Assembly: GCF_010907035.1 (NCBI RefSeq)
Contig: NZ_QUMK01000071.1
Location: 1-32,383, forward strand
DNA length: 32,383 bases
Direction: 5' to 3'
Origin: Rhodopseudomonas sp. BR0M22
Lineage (GTDB): Bacteria > Pseudomonadota > Alphaproteobacteria > Rhizobiales > Xanthobacteraceae
Shown here: piece by piece, positions 1-7,613 of the stretch
Layout: each line of letters begins with the position of its first letter
How positions within the stretch are numbered: the first letter of the stretch is position 1
The notes under the pieces: model-generated
The model's database searches: none
What the model was told of the DNA's origin: nothing
The model's input: the letters and a program-made list of their open reading frames with translations, nothing else
Program-made: the position numbers and the translations under genes

Positions 1-26
1 ACCCCGGCCTCCGCTTCGCTCGGCCG

Positions 27-51
27 ACCCCTCCCCGCAAGGGGGAGGGGT
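27..51. repeat. GC-rich perfect hairpin at left edge
   Basis: A 10-bp perfect inverted repeat (ACCCCTCCCC / GGGGAGGGGT) encloses a 5-base GCAAG loop. It lies about 55 bases beyond the stop of the leftmost minus-strand gene. It resembles the CCCCGCAAG-containing palindrome at about 27.14 kb, so it is probably a member of a dispersed repeat family; it could also slow transcription leaving the cluster. No U-tract follows on either strand. Confidence 0.6.
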
Positions 52-105
52 GCCACGAGCGCCGCGGACAATTACACAGCCGCTCCGCGGCCAATTCCTG
101 CGGCG

Positions 106-1035
106 TTAGGTCTTCGTCTTGTCCTTCACCTTCGCCAGAATCCGATCAGCCTCCGTGCGCCAATCAGGGCTCCGGGCGAAAGCCTTGTCGCCGCGTTTCC
201 CGAACAGTCCCTCGTCCGCCAGATCCGCCACCCAAGCCTGCCGCTCCGCCGTGCCTTGCGCGGACCACGGCGTCAGGCCGGCCTCGCGCACCGTCTCGGC
301 GACTTCGCGGACTTCCTCGGCGCGGCGGCGGCCGTGTTCGATCACGCGCTGGAAAAAGTAGGCGCCCTGCTTCTCCCAATCGATCGACGGAAATGTCTCC
401 TGAAGCGAGGCGATTACCGCGTCCTCGACGCCGTAGGCGCGGGCGGTGGTGAAGCTCTCGATCACCATCGCCTCGAGCCCCTTGATCATGATGCTGCGGC
501 ACATCTTGGTGGCCGAGGCGACGCCGAGCTGGTCGCTCGCCGGCTTGGCGGCGAAGCCGATCGTATTGATCTGCGCCGCCAACTCGGCAGCATGCAAGCC
601 GCCGAGCAGCAGCGGCACCTTGATGCGATACGGCGGCACCGAGGTCATCACTGCGCCTTCGACGTAGCGGCCCTGTTCGCCGTCGATCAGCGCCGCTGCG
701 CGCTGCTTGGCGCCGGGCGACGCCGAGTTGAAATCGAGAAACCAGGTGCCTTGATTGATCGCGCCAGCGCAGGCCTCGGCGACCGCGACAGTCTGGCTCG
801 CCGTCACCGCCGAGATGATGAAATCGCTGCGTTCCGTAAGCTCGGCATGCGACGTCGTCAGCGTCACGCCGTGGCGGCTGGCATGCTCGCGCAGCGGCCC
901 GCCGCGATCGTCGGCGAGCTTGACGTCATAGGCCGCGACCTTGATGCCCTGGGCGCGCAGATCCTCGGCGAGAATCTTACCGACCTCGCCGTAGCCGACG
1001 ATCCCGATACGCCACTGTTTCGGATCGCTGCTCAT
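106..1035 (-). CDS. NAD(P)-dependent beta-hydroxyacid dehydrogenase-like protein (DUF1932 type)
   Basis: This is a predicted cytoplasmic oxidoreductase of the 6-phosphogluconate/3-hydroxyisobutyrate dehydrogenase superfamily, 309 aa. The N-terminus has a Rossmann motif (IGIVGYGEVGK, residues 10-20). The middle has the helix with conserved Ser/Lys seen in beta-hydroxyacid dehydrogenases (SATKMCRSIMIKG). The last third (WEKQGAYFF onwards) matches the DUF1932 C-terminal domain. The start overlaps the stop of the upstream aldolase gene as TGATG, so the two are probably translationally coupled. This places it as the last gene of the 4-oxalomesaconate/CHA branch. Its substrate cannot be read from the sequence. 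It is not the GFO/IDH-type dehydrogenase (LigC) of the classical pathway, and may act on a carboxylated side product or a hydroxy-acid intermediate. Family assignment is secure; the role is inference. Confidence 0.85.
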   Translation of the reverse strand: MSSDPKQWRIGIVGYGEVGKILAEDLRAQGIKVAAYDVKLADDRGGPLREHASRHGVTLTTSHAELTERSDFIISAVTASQTVAVAEACAGAINQGTWFLDFNSASPGAKQRAAALIDGEQGRYVEGAVMTSVPPYRIKVPLLLGGLHAAELAAQINTIGFAAKPASDQLGVASATKMCRSIMIKGLEAMVIESFTTARAYGVEDAVIASLQETFPSIDWEKQGAYFFQRVIEHGRRRAEEVREVAETVREAGLTPWSAQGTAERQAWVADLADEGLFGKRGDKAFARSPDWRTEADRILAKVKDKTKT

Positions 1036-1730
1036 CAGTCGATGTACTTCAGACCGGCTTTTTCCAGGGGCTCGCGCATCTTGTACATGTCGAGGCCGAG
1101 CACGCCGCTCGCCAGCTTGGCGCGCTTCTCGGCCTCGTTGGCCTCGCGCGCTTCGGCGGCATCGGCCGCCATCTGCGCGACCGCGGCGGGCACCACCACG
1201 ACGCCGTCGTCATCGGCGATCACCACATCGCCGGGCGTGATCTGGGCGCCGGCGGCCACCACCGGGATGTTGACCGAGCCGAGCGTCGCTTTCACCGTGC
1301 CCTTGGCGTGGATCGCCTTCGACCACACTGGGAACTTCATCTCGGTGAGATCGCGCACGTCGCGGACGCCGGCGTCGATGATCAGGCCGAGCGCGCCGCG
1401 GGCGCGGAAGCTTGTCGCCAAAAGATCGCCGAAGAAGCCGTCGGTGGAGTCGGCGGTGCAGGCCGCGACCACGACGTCGCCCGGCTGAATCTGCTCGGCG
1501 ACGACGTGCATCATCCAGTTGTCGCCCGGCTGCAGCAGCACGGTGACGGCGGTGCCGCAGATATGCGCGCCGGAGTAGATCGGACGCATGTACGGTGCCA
1601 TCAGGCCGACGCGGCCCATCGCCTCGTGCACGGTGGCGACGCCGAACCGCGACAGCTTCTCGACGGCAGCCTTGTCGGCGCGGCCGATGTTGCGCTTGAC
1701 GATACCGAGATCGTTCATCCGCACGGTCAT
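1035..1730 (-). CDS. ligK: 4-carboxy-4-hydroxy-2-oxoadipate aldolase / oxaloacetate decarboxylase
   Basis: This is an RraA-fold class II aldolase, 231 aa, the usual length. The family cleaves 4-carboxy-4-hydroxy-2-oxoadipate (CHA) to pyruvate and oxaloacetate and can decarboxylate oxaloacetate, in the cytoplasm with a divalent metal. Visible marks are the family core around [13 protein letters not shown] (Arg and Asp of the active site), the preceding G-D-L-L-A loop, and the opening helix with [11 protein letters not shown]. Its start lies 2 bases after the stop of the hydratase gene and its stop overlaps the next gene, so it sits inside a tight operon. ATG at 1730 is preferred over an internal ATG (1718), which has no ribosome site. 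RraA-like proteins have several functions; the hydratase and tautomerase neighbours make the CHA aldolase call strong. Confidence 0.92.
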   Translation of the reverse strand: MTVRMNDLGIVKRNIGRADKAAVEKLSRFGVATVHEAMGRVGLMAPYMRPIYSGAHICGTAVTVLLQPGDNWMMHVVAEQIQPGDVVVAACTADSTDGFFGDLLATSFRARGALGLIIDAGVRDVRDLTEMKFPVWSKAIHAKGTVKATLGSVNIPVVAAGAQITPGDVVIADDDGVVVVPAAVAQMAADAAEAREANEAEKRAKLASGVLGLDMYKMREPLEKAGLKYID

Positions 1731-1732
1731 TG

Positions 1733-2761
1733 TTACTTACCCTTCGCCTTGAGCGCGGCATCGAGCCGCGGATAGACGCGGCGGGCGTTGCCTTCGTAGA
1801 TCTGCTGCTTCTCTTCCGGCGTCAGGATCGTCGACGCCTCGATGTAGCGCTTGGTGTCGTCGTAATAGAAGCCGGTTTTTGGATCGATGCCGCGCACCGC
1901 GCCGATCATCTCCGAGGCGAACAGCACATTCTCGACCGGGATCACGGTGTTGAGCAGGTCGATGCCGGGCTGGTGATAGACGCAGGTGTCGAAGAAGATG
2001 TTGTTGAGGACATGGTCCTCCAGCAGCGGTTTCTTCATCTCCTGCGCCAGACCGCGGAACCGGCCCCAGTGGTACGGCACCGCGCCGCCGCCATGCGGGA
2101 TCACGAATTTCAGGTCCGGGAAATCCTTGAACAGATCGCCGGCGACGCACTGCATGAACGCGGTGGTGTCGGCATTGAGATAATGCGCGCCGGTGGTGTG
2201 GAAGCAGGCGTTGCAGCTGGTCGAGACGTGGATCATCGCCGGGATCTGCAGCTCGACCATCTTCTCGTAGATCGGATACCAGACCCGGTCGGTCAGCGGC
2301 GGCGAGGTCCAGTGACCGCCCGACGGATCGGGATTGAGGTTGATGGCGACGAAGCCGTAGTCCTTGACGCACTTCTCCAGCTCGGGAATGCAGGTTTTCG
2401 GATCGACGCCGGGCGACTGCGGCAGCATGGCTGCGCCGATGAAGTTGTCGGGGAACAGCTGCGAGACGCGGTAGCACAGCTCGTTGCAGATCGCCGCCCA
2501 GGTCGATGAGACGTTGAAGTCGCCGATATGGTGCGCCATGAACGAGGCGCGCGGCGAGAACACGGTGAGGTCGCTGCCGCGCTCCTGCATCTTCTTGAGC
2601 TGGTTCTCGATGATCGAGGCGCGCAGCTCGTCGTCCGAAATCTTCAGCTCGGACACTTTCGGCATCGCGGACGGATCCTTGATTCCCGCGATCTGCCGGT
2701 TACGCCAATCCTCCAGCGCCTTCGGCGCGGTAGTGTAGTGGCCGTGGATGTCGATGATCAT
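1733..2761 (-). CDS. ligJ: 4-oxalomesaconate hydratase (amidohydrolase family)
   Basis: An amidohydrolase-superfamily TIM barrel of 342 aa, matching LigJ in length. It hydrates 4-oxalomesaconate to 4-carboxy-4-hydroxy-2-oxoadipate in protocatechuate 4,5-cleavage and gallate degradation. The N-terminus carries the metal motif DIHGHY (His6, His8). LigJ-like segments follow: NLNPDPSGG, the barrel His in [18 protein letters not shown], and [14 protein letters not shown] near the C-terminus, where LigJ carries its metal/acid Glu. A ribosome site (AGGA, 8 bases upstream) supports the ATG. It is followed after 2 bases by the aldolase gene that uses its product. The gap to galD upstream is 165 bases and is filled by a palindromic repeat. 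A related decarboxylase such as an ACMSD homologue is the main alternative but is less consistent with context. Confidence 0.92.
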   Translation of the reverse strand: MIIDIHGHYTTAPKALEDWRNRQIAGIKDPSAMPKVSELKISDDELRASIIENQLKKMQERGSDLTVFSPRASFMAHHIGDFNVSSTWAAICNELCYRVSQLFPDNFIGAAMLPQSPGVDPKTCIPELEKCVKDYGFVAINLNPDPSGGHWTSPPLTDRVWYPIYEKMVELQIPAMIHVSTSCNACFHTTGAHYLNADTTAFMQCVAGDLFKDFPDLKFVIPHGGGAVPYHWGRFRGLAQEMKKPLLEDHVLNNIFFDTCVYHQPGIDLLNTVIPVENVLFASEMIGAVRGIDPKTGFYYDDTKRYIEASTILTPEEKQQIYEGNARRVYPRLDAALKAKGK

Positions 2762-2786
2762 CGGAGTTTCCTGCTACTTGTTCTCC

Positions 2787-2857
2787 GTCATTGCCGGGCT
2801 TGACCCGGCAATCCATCCTCTTCGGATGATGGATGCGCGGGTCAAGCCCGCGTATGA
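2787..2857. repeat. Dispersed palindromic repeat, family A
   Basis: Two GC-rich hairpin units face each other: a GTCATTGCCGGGCTTGACCC arm with GGCAATCCATC, then GATGGATG and CGCGGGTCAAGCCCGCG. The two halves are inverted copies, so the whole can fold into one long imperfect hairpin. Relatives occur in this window at 7451-7478 (half copy) and 30717-30804. It separates galD from ligJ and may mark a transcript processing or attenuation point. Confidence 0.75.
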
Positions 2858-2877
2858 AGTCGGTTATGTGGTTGCCC

Positions 2878-2896
2878 GCTCGCTAACTCAGCGAGC
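2878..2896. terminator. Hairpin just after galD
   Basis: A perfect 7-bp stem (GCTCGCT / AGCGAGC) with a 5-base loop lies about 30 bases downstream of the galD stop on the minus strand. No U-run follows it, so it is at best an imperfect terminator or an mRNA 3'-end stabiliser inside the operon. Confidence 0.35.
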
Positions 2897-2926
2897 ATCG
2901 ATACGCGTTCCAGTTTCGTCGTTGTT

Positions 2927-4045
2927 TCACCCCGCGCGCCGCAGCGCTGCGGCGTTGGTCTGGTTGCCGTCCCACACCGTGCCCGGCACCATCGCTTCGC
3001 CGCGCATGATCAGGCGGGCGGTGCGCAGCAAGGCGGCGCGGGTGACGGTCTGCGGATTGGCCGGATCGACCTCGATCTCCACCGAGAATTCGCCGGTCGG
3101 GTGCTCCACCGAGATCTGCTTCACATTTCCATCCGGCACCTGCGCGATGCCGTCGGTGACGCTGCCCTTCAGCACGCAGGCAGTCGCCACCGTCACGGCG
3201 GCGAGCACGCCGATAGCGTCGTGGCAGACGTGCGGGATGAAACTGCGGGTCGAAATGCTGCCGCCGGCGCGCGGCGCCGAGATCAGCGTCATCTTCGGGT
3301 AGTTCTTCGAGGTGACGTCGCCGAGCTGCATGGCGTGGCCGCAGGCGATCCGCAGCTTTTCCAGCCGCGCCTTGAGCTCGGTGTCGGCGTTGAGCTGGGC
3401 GACACCCTCATAGCCGGTGCGGCCGACCGCCTCGGCGCGAAACATCACCAGCGGCATGCCGTTGTCGATGCAGGTCACCTCGACGCCGTCGATGACGTCG
3501 CGGACATTGCCGGTCGGCAGCAGGCCGGGGGCGACCGAGCCCGCAGTGTCGAGGAAGTTGATCTTGATCGGCGCCGAGGTGCCGGGTGCGCCGTCGATCC
3601 GCGCGTCGCCGTCGTAGGAGACGTGTCCGTCCGGCGTCTGCACGGTGATGTCGCACTGCATGTCGGTGTTGAGCGTCAGCACCCGCAGCGTCGTGGTCGG
3701 ACCTTGCGCGTTCACCATGCCGGTCTCGAGCGCGAACGGGACCACGGCGGCCAGCATGTTGCCGCAGTTCGGCGTGGTATCGACGGTGTCCTTGTCGGGC
3801 TGGAGCTGGGCGAACAGGAAGTCGAGATCGACGCCGGGCTTCGATCCCTTGGAAACGATGCCGACCTTGCTGGTGAGCGGATGCGCGCCGCCGAGGCCGT
3901 CGATCTGTCGGCGGTCGGGCGAGCCCATCACCGCGAGCAGCACCTTGTCGCGGGTGGCGATGTCGCTCGGCAGGTCGGCTGCATTGAAAAAGGGGCCGCG
4001 TGAGGTCCCGCCGCGCATGAACAGGCAGGGAATGGCGGTTTGCAT
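2927..4045 (-). CDS. galD: 4-oxalomesaconate tautomerase (PrpF family)
   Basis: A PrpF-family protein of 372 aa with the two-lobed diaminopimelate-epimerase-like fold. GalD interconverts the keto and enol forms of 4-oxalomesaconate, supplying the form the hydratase uses; it acts in the cytoplasm without cofactor. Evidence: the N-terminal PrpF signature FMRGGTSRGPFF; the first-lobe segment TTPNCGNMLAAV with the catalytic-type Cys; the late PrpF segment SVEHPTGEF; and a RTARLIMRGEAMVPG tail. A ribosome site (AAGGA, about 6 bases upstream) supports ATG 4045. It is the first gene of the downstream block, 131 bases after the LysR gene on the same strand. Other PrpF proteins isomerise 2-methylaconitate, but ligJ and ligK immediately downstream favour GalD. 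Confidence 0.9.
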   Translation of the reverse strand: MQTAIPCLFMRGGTSRGPFFNAADLPSDIATRDKVLLAVMGSPDRRQIDGLGGAHPLTSKVGIVSKGSKPGVDLDFLFAQLQPDKDTVDTTPNCGNMLAAVVPFALETGMVNAQGPTTTLRVLTLNTDMQCDITVQTPDGHVSYDGDARIDGAPGTSAPIKINFLDTAGSVAPGLLPTGNVRDVIDGVEVTCIDNGMPLVMFRAEAVGRTGYEGVAQLNADTELKARLEKLRIACGHAMQLGDVTSKNYPKMTLISAPRAGGSISTRSFIPHVCHDAIGVLAAVTVATACVLKGSVTDGIAQVPDGNVKQISVEHPTGEFSVEIEVDPANPQTVTRAALLRTARLIMRGEAMVPGTVWDGNQTNAAALRRAG

Positions 4046-4111
4046 TCGTTTCCTTCCGGATTGTTATTGCTATTTTGGCCGCGCAGCCTGACCGGCGCCA
4101 CCGCGGGTGGT

Positions 4112-4124
4112 CTATAACAGCTAT
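4112..4124. promoter_or_regulatory. Possible LysR-type box upstream of galD
   Basis: An AT-rich imperfect dyad (CTATAACAGCTAT) stands out in the otherwise GC-rich gap between the LysR gene and galD, about 70 bases upstream of the galD ATG. LysR regulators commonly bind T-N11-A dyads. The match is loose, so this is only a candidate operator. Confidence 0.25.
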
Positions 4125-4176
4125 CGGCTTCCGGCATGGCAAGCGCGGAAATCGATGCCGAAACTGTGTGCCGAGA

Positions 4177-5079
4177 TCAGGTCGGCAGGCCTTTGACCAG
4201 CTCGGTCAGCAGTCGCATCGCGTGCTGCGCCAGCGGCGTCGGCCGCCGCGTCGCCGGCACCACCAGGCACAGCGCGCTCGCCGGTGCCGGGTCGATCAAC
4301 GGGCGCATCACCAGCTCGGCGGCGCGCGGCGTGGCGGCGACGCCGCTGCGCGTCAGCACCGCATGTCCGTAACCGGCGCAGACCAGCTCGATGATCGACG
4401 GTACACTTGATACCTCCCAGGCGATGTCGAGCTTGACCCCTGCCAGTGCGGCTTCGTTCTCCAGCAGCCGGCGCATCGCGTGGACCCGTTCGGGCACGAT
4501 CAGCGGATATTTCGCCAGTTCCTTGAACGGCAGCGGCGCCGGCGCGCCGCGGCGTTTGCCGGCGGGCGCGTGGCTGACCAGCCCGAGCGGCTCCTGCAGC
4601 AGCGGCGTGATCTCGATGCCGGACTGCGCGTCCGGATTGTAGACGAGGCCGACATCGGCGCGGCCGGTGGTGACCCATTCGATGACATGCGACGACAGGC
4701 CTTCGACGATCGCCAGTCGCGCCGCCGGCAACGTCCGCTTGACGTGATCGATCAGCGGCAGCGTCAGTTGCCGGGCGATCGATGGCGGCAGGCCGATGGT
4801 GACGCGGCCGACCGGTGCGTCGCGGCTGGCGCCGAGATCCTCGCGGGCGTGGGCGACCATCTGCATGATCGCGACCGAGTGGTCGAACAGCCGCCGGCCG
4901 GCTTCAGTCAGCGCGACGCCGCGGCCGTTGCGCAGAAACAATTGCTGGCGCAGTTCGGTCTCCAGCCCGCGCACCTGTCGGCTGAGCGCCGGCTGGGCGA
5001 CATCCAGCACCATTGCGGCTTTGCTGAACGAGCCGAGCTCGGCGACGTGCATGAAATATTCGAGCTGCTTCAGGTTCAT
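4177..5079 (-). CDS. LysR-family transcriptional regulator
   Basis: A standard-length (300 aa) LysR protein. The winged helix-turn-helix is at residues 1-60 (MNLKQLEYFMHVAELGSFSKAA, then the recognition helix QPALSRQVRGLE, with the family wing LFLRNGRGVALTEAG). A periplasmic-binding-protein-like effector domain follows from about residue 92 (VTIGLPPSIA onwards). It is a DNA-binding activator or repressor in the cytoplasm. It lies on the same strand as the tautomerase-hydratase-aldolase genes and 21 bases after the solute-binding protein gene, so it may be co-transcribed with the latter. An aromatic ring-cleavage intermediate is the likely inducer, by context only. No good Shine-Dalgarno precedes ATG 5079, but the start fits the conserved LysR N-terminus exactly. 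Confidence 0.92.
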   Translation of the reverse strand: MNLKQLEYFMHVAELGSFSKAAMVLDVAQPALSRQVRGLETELRQQLFLRNGRGVALTEAGRRLFDHSVAIMQMVAHAREDLGASRDAPVGRVTIGLPPSIARQLTLPLIDHVKRTLPAARLAIVEGLSSHVIEWVTTGRADVGLVYNPDAQSGIEITPLLQEPLGLVSHAPAGKRRGAPAPLPFKELAKYPLIVPERVHAMRRLLENEAALAGVKLDIAWEVSSVPSIIELVCAGYGHAVLTRSGVAATPRAAELVMRPLIDPAPASALCLVVPATRRPTPLAQHAMRLLTELVKGLPT

Positions 5080-5100
5080 CGCTGGATCGCGGGCCCGCCG

Positions 5101-6099
5101 CTATTGCCGCTCGATTCCGGACTGCTCGATCACCGCGCGCCATTTGTCGATGTCTGCGCGCAGCCGGGCCGCCAACTGCTCAGGGGTCGATGGTTTGGCG
5201 TCGATGCCGAGTTCGAGCATCTTCTTCTTGAGCACGGGATCGACGAGGATTTCCTGCAGCGCCGTGTTCAGGGCGCCGATCACCCCAGGTGGCGTGCCGG
5301 CCGGTGCGAACAGCCCGTTCCAGGACTCGATGCTGGCCTCGATGCCGCTTTCGCGCAGCGTCGGGATATCGGGCGTGATTTTGGAGCGCAGCGGTCCGGT
5401 CGCCGCCAGCGCCCGGAGCTTGCCGTCGGCGAGATTGCCTTTGAGCGCCGAGTAACTGTCGATCGTCAGATCGACGCTGTCCTGCAGCAGTGCCACCAGC
5501 ACTTCCGGCGTTCCGCGAAACGGAACGATCACGAAGTCGACGCCCGCCGCGGTCTTGAAGAGTTCTGCGGCGAGGTTCTGCGTGCTGCCGGTGTTGATGG
5601 TGCCGACATTCAGCGTGCCGGGCTTCTGCTTCGCCGCCTTGATGAAATCTTCCAGCGTCTTGAACTTGGACTCGGCGCGGACTGTGAACAGGAAGTCGAA
5701 CGTGCCGAGGCTGGAGATCGGCGCGAAATCCTTCACCGGGTCGAACGGCAGCTTCTTGAACAGCGACACGCTGATCGCGGTGCCGTTCGACAGCAGCGCC
5801 AGCGTCGAGCCGTCAGGCGGCGCCGAGATCACTGTGCGCGCCGCGCTGATGCCGCCGGCGCCGGGCTGGTTCTCGACATAGAAGCGCTGGCCGAGCTTGG
5901 TGCCGAGCTGATCGGCGATCAGCCGCGCGGTAATGTCGGCGACGCCGCCGGCCGCGAACGGCAGCACGATCCGTACCGGTCGGGTCGGATACAGGCCCTG
6001 AGCGTTCGCGAACGGCATCGTCCGCGCAGTCGCCAAGGCTGCAAGAGTGGAGGTCAGGACGGCCCGGCGGGACAAAACAGGTCGGCGGATCAAGCTCAT
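5101..6099 (-). CDS. Bug/TctC-type tripartite tricarboxylate transporter solute-binding protein
   Basis: A periplasmic binding protein of the large Bug (TctC) family, 332 aa from the chosen ATG. An upstream TTG at 6117 would add six residues without improving the signal peptide. The N-terminus has an SRRAVLTS motif followed by a hydrophobic stretch and ANA-Q, consistent with a Sec or twin-arginine signal. Bug hallmarks follow: YPTRPVRIVLPFAAGG, the ENQPGAGG loop, and the late segments LAATGPLRS and PDIPTLRESG. These proteins bind carboxylic acids, often aromatic or dicarboxylic, for TctAB-type permeases. No TctA or TctB gene is nearby, so this is an orphan receptor. Its position upstream of LysR and the 4-oxalomesaconate genes suggests capture of an aromatic acid. 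Confidence 0.92.
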   Translation of the reverse strand: MSLIRRPVLSRRAVLTSTLAALATARTMPFANAQGLYPTRPVRIVLPFAAGGVADITARLIADQLGTKLGQRFYVENQPGAGGISAARTVISAPPDGSTLALLSNGTAISVSLFKKLPFDPVKDFAPISSLGTFDFLFTVRAESKFKTLEDFIKAAKQKPGTLNVGTINTGSTQNLAAELFKTAAGVDFVIVPFRGTPEVLVALLQDSVDLTIDSYSALKGNLADGKLRALAATGPLRSKITPDIPTLRESGIEASIESWNGLFAPAGTPPGVIGALNTALQEILVDPVLKKKMLELGIDAKPSTPEQLAARLRADIDKWRAVIEQSGIERQ

Positions 6100-6259
6100 G
6101 GCGTGACGATAGTCCAAATGAATCGGATTTCACAGCGACCACTGGCGATTGACCTGATCCGTCCGGCTCGTCAGAGTCCGGTCAACCAAAAGGACGGGTC
6201 GGCCGGAGGCGCCGCCGATTTCAGTCCGACCGAAGAAACCACCGAGGAACGTTGTCCAG

Positions 6260-7423
6260 ATGTCGCAGCCGCCGCTGTTTCGCCCTTTCACCCTGCGTGG
6301 CGTCACCGCCAAGAACCGCATCCTGGTGTCGCCGATGTGCCAGTATTCCGCGGTCGACGGCATGGCCAACGACTGGCACCTAGTGCACCTCGGCAAATTT
6401 GCGCAAGGCGGCGCCGGCATCGTGATGGTGGAGGCGACCGCCGTCACCGCCAATGGCCGCATTACCCATGGCGATCTCGGGCTGTGGAACGACGACCAGA
6501 TCCGGCCGCTGGAGCGGATCGCCGCTTTCCTGCGAGACAACGGCGCTGTGCCGGCGATTCAGCTCGCCCATGCCGGCCGCAAGGCGAGCATGCAGCGGCC
6601 GTGGTACGGCAACGCGGCGCTGACCGCAGAGGACGCAGCACGCGGCGACCAGCCGTGGGAGATCGTCGCGCCGAGCGCGATCCCGATGGACGAAGGCTGG
6701 CTGACGCCGCAGGAGTTGAGCGACGACGATCTCGATAGCTTGCTGGATCACTGGCGCAGCGCGACGCTGCGGGCGGTCGAGGCCGGGTTCGAGATGCTCG
6801 AAGTGCACTGCGCCCACGGCTATCTGCTGCATTCGTTCCTGTCGCCGCTGTCGAACAAGCGCACCGACGGCTATGGCGGCGATCGCACGGGGCGGATGCG
6901 ATTTCCATTGGAGGTGATCGAGGCGGTGCGCGCAGTCTGGCCTGACACGCTGCCGTTGGCGGTGCGCGTATCGTCGGTCGACGGCGTGGAAGGCGGAATC
7001 GAGCTTGCCGACTCGGTGGTATTCGCGCGCGAGGCCAAAGCCCGCGGTGCCGATATCATCGATTGTTCGTCGGGCGGTCTGATGGGCTCGGCGACGGCCA
7101 ACCGGATTCCGCGCGGCTACGGCTTCCAGGTGCCGTTCGCCGAAACCATCCGAAACGAAGCCGAGATTCCGACGATCGCGGTAGGGCTGATCGTTCATCC
7201 GGATCAGGCCGAGAAGATCGTCGAGCAGGGCCAGGCCGATCTGATCGCGATCGGCCGCGAGGTGCTGTTCGATCCAAATTGGGCGCTGCACGCCCAGCTC
7301 GAACTCACCGAGGGCGACGGGGCATTCGCCGACTGGCCGAAGCAATACGGCTGGTGGCTGGAGCGCCGCGAGCCGGGCCTGCGCCGGCTCGATGGACGGA
7401 AGCTGCCGTACCGGCGGAGCTGA
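6260..7423 (+). CDS. NADH:flavin oxidoreductase, old yellow enzyme (YqjM-like)
   Basis: An FMN-dependent ene-reductase TIM barrel of 387 aa in the cytoplasm. These enzymes reduce activated C=C bonds with NAD(P)H. The sequence shows the YqjM-class N-terminus with SPMCQYS (the redox-tuning Cys and following Tyr), the substrate-binding segment QLAHAGRK, the conserved CAHGYLLHSFLSP block, SNKRTDGYGG, and the phosphate-binding end IAIGREVLFDP. GAGGA about 11 bases before the ATG is a modest ribosome site. The gene is divergent from the solute-binding protein across 160 bases and is followed by repeats, so it appears monocistronic. Classical OYEs lack the SPMCQYS Cys, so the YqjM subclass is well supported; the natural substrate is unknown. 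Confidence 0.93.
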   Translation: MSQPPLFRPFTLRGVTAKNRILVSPMCQYSAVDGMANDWHLVHLGKFAQGGAGIVMVEATAVTANGRITHGDLGLWNDDQIRPLERIAAFLRDNGAVPAIQLAHAGRKASMQRPWYGNAALTAEDAARGDQPWEIVAPSAIPMDEGWLTPQELSDDDLDSLLDHWRSATLRAVEAGFEMLEVHCAHGYLLHSFLSPLSNKRTDGYGGDRTGRMRFPLEVIEAVRAVWPDTLPLAVRVSSVDGVEGGIELADSVVFAREAKARGADIIDCSSGGLMGSATANRIPRGYGFQVPFAETIRNEAEIPTIAVGLIVHPDQAEKIVEQGQADLIAIGREVLFDPNWALHAQLELTEGDGAFADWPKQYGWWLERREPGLRRLDGRKLPYRRS

Positions 7424-7450
7424 GAAGCCAGCCGCGGAGATTGAAACGCG

Positions 7451-7478
7451 GATGGCCGGGACACAGCCCGGCCATGAC
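7451..7478. repeat. Dispersed palindromic repeat, family A half-copy
   Basis: A perfect 9-bp stem (ATGGCCGGG / CCCGGCCAT) with a 6-base loop lies just after the OYE gene. The same unit, one loop base shorter, is part of the repeat at 30717-30804. It may serve as an intrinsic 3'-end structure for the OYE transcript. Confidence 0.7.
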
Positions 7479-7516
7479 GAATCCATTCGAAGCGCGACAA
7501 AGATGCGAGGTCGGTA

Positions 7517-7593
7517 GGATGGGTTGAGCGCGAGCGAAACCCATCGAACCGTTCGAGGCCTCAAGATGGGTTTCGCGACAGCTCAACCCATCC
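7517..7593. repeat. Long inverted repeat of GATGGGTT-type elements
   Basis: Two inverted copies face each other: GGATGGGTTGAGC with GCGAAACCCATC on the left (7517-7545), and GATGGGTTTCGC with GCTCAACCCATCC on the right (7565-7593). The outer arms pair over about 29 bases around a 19-base centre, and each copy is itself an imperfect palindrome. This GATGGGTTTCGC-class element is a widespread REP-like repeat in proteobacteria. It lies between the convergent OYE and repeat-protein genes, where it could act as a two-way transcription block. Confidence 0.75.
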
Positions 7594-7613
7594 ACCGACG
7601 TCACCGCGTGCCG

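Noticed and set aside
256-1488. A 410-codon plus-strand open frame
   Set aside because: Antisense to the dehydrogenase and aldolase genes, without recognisable domains.
4480-6738. A 752-codon plus-strand open frame
   Set aside because: It is antisense to the LysR and Bug-protein genes and then runs out of frame through the OYE gene; its translation is Arg/Gln-rich with no domains. It is a high-GC shadow frame.
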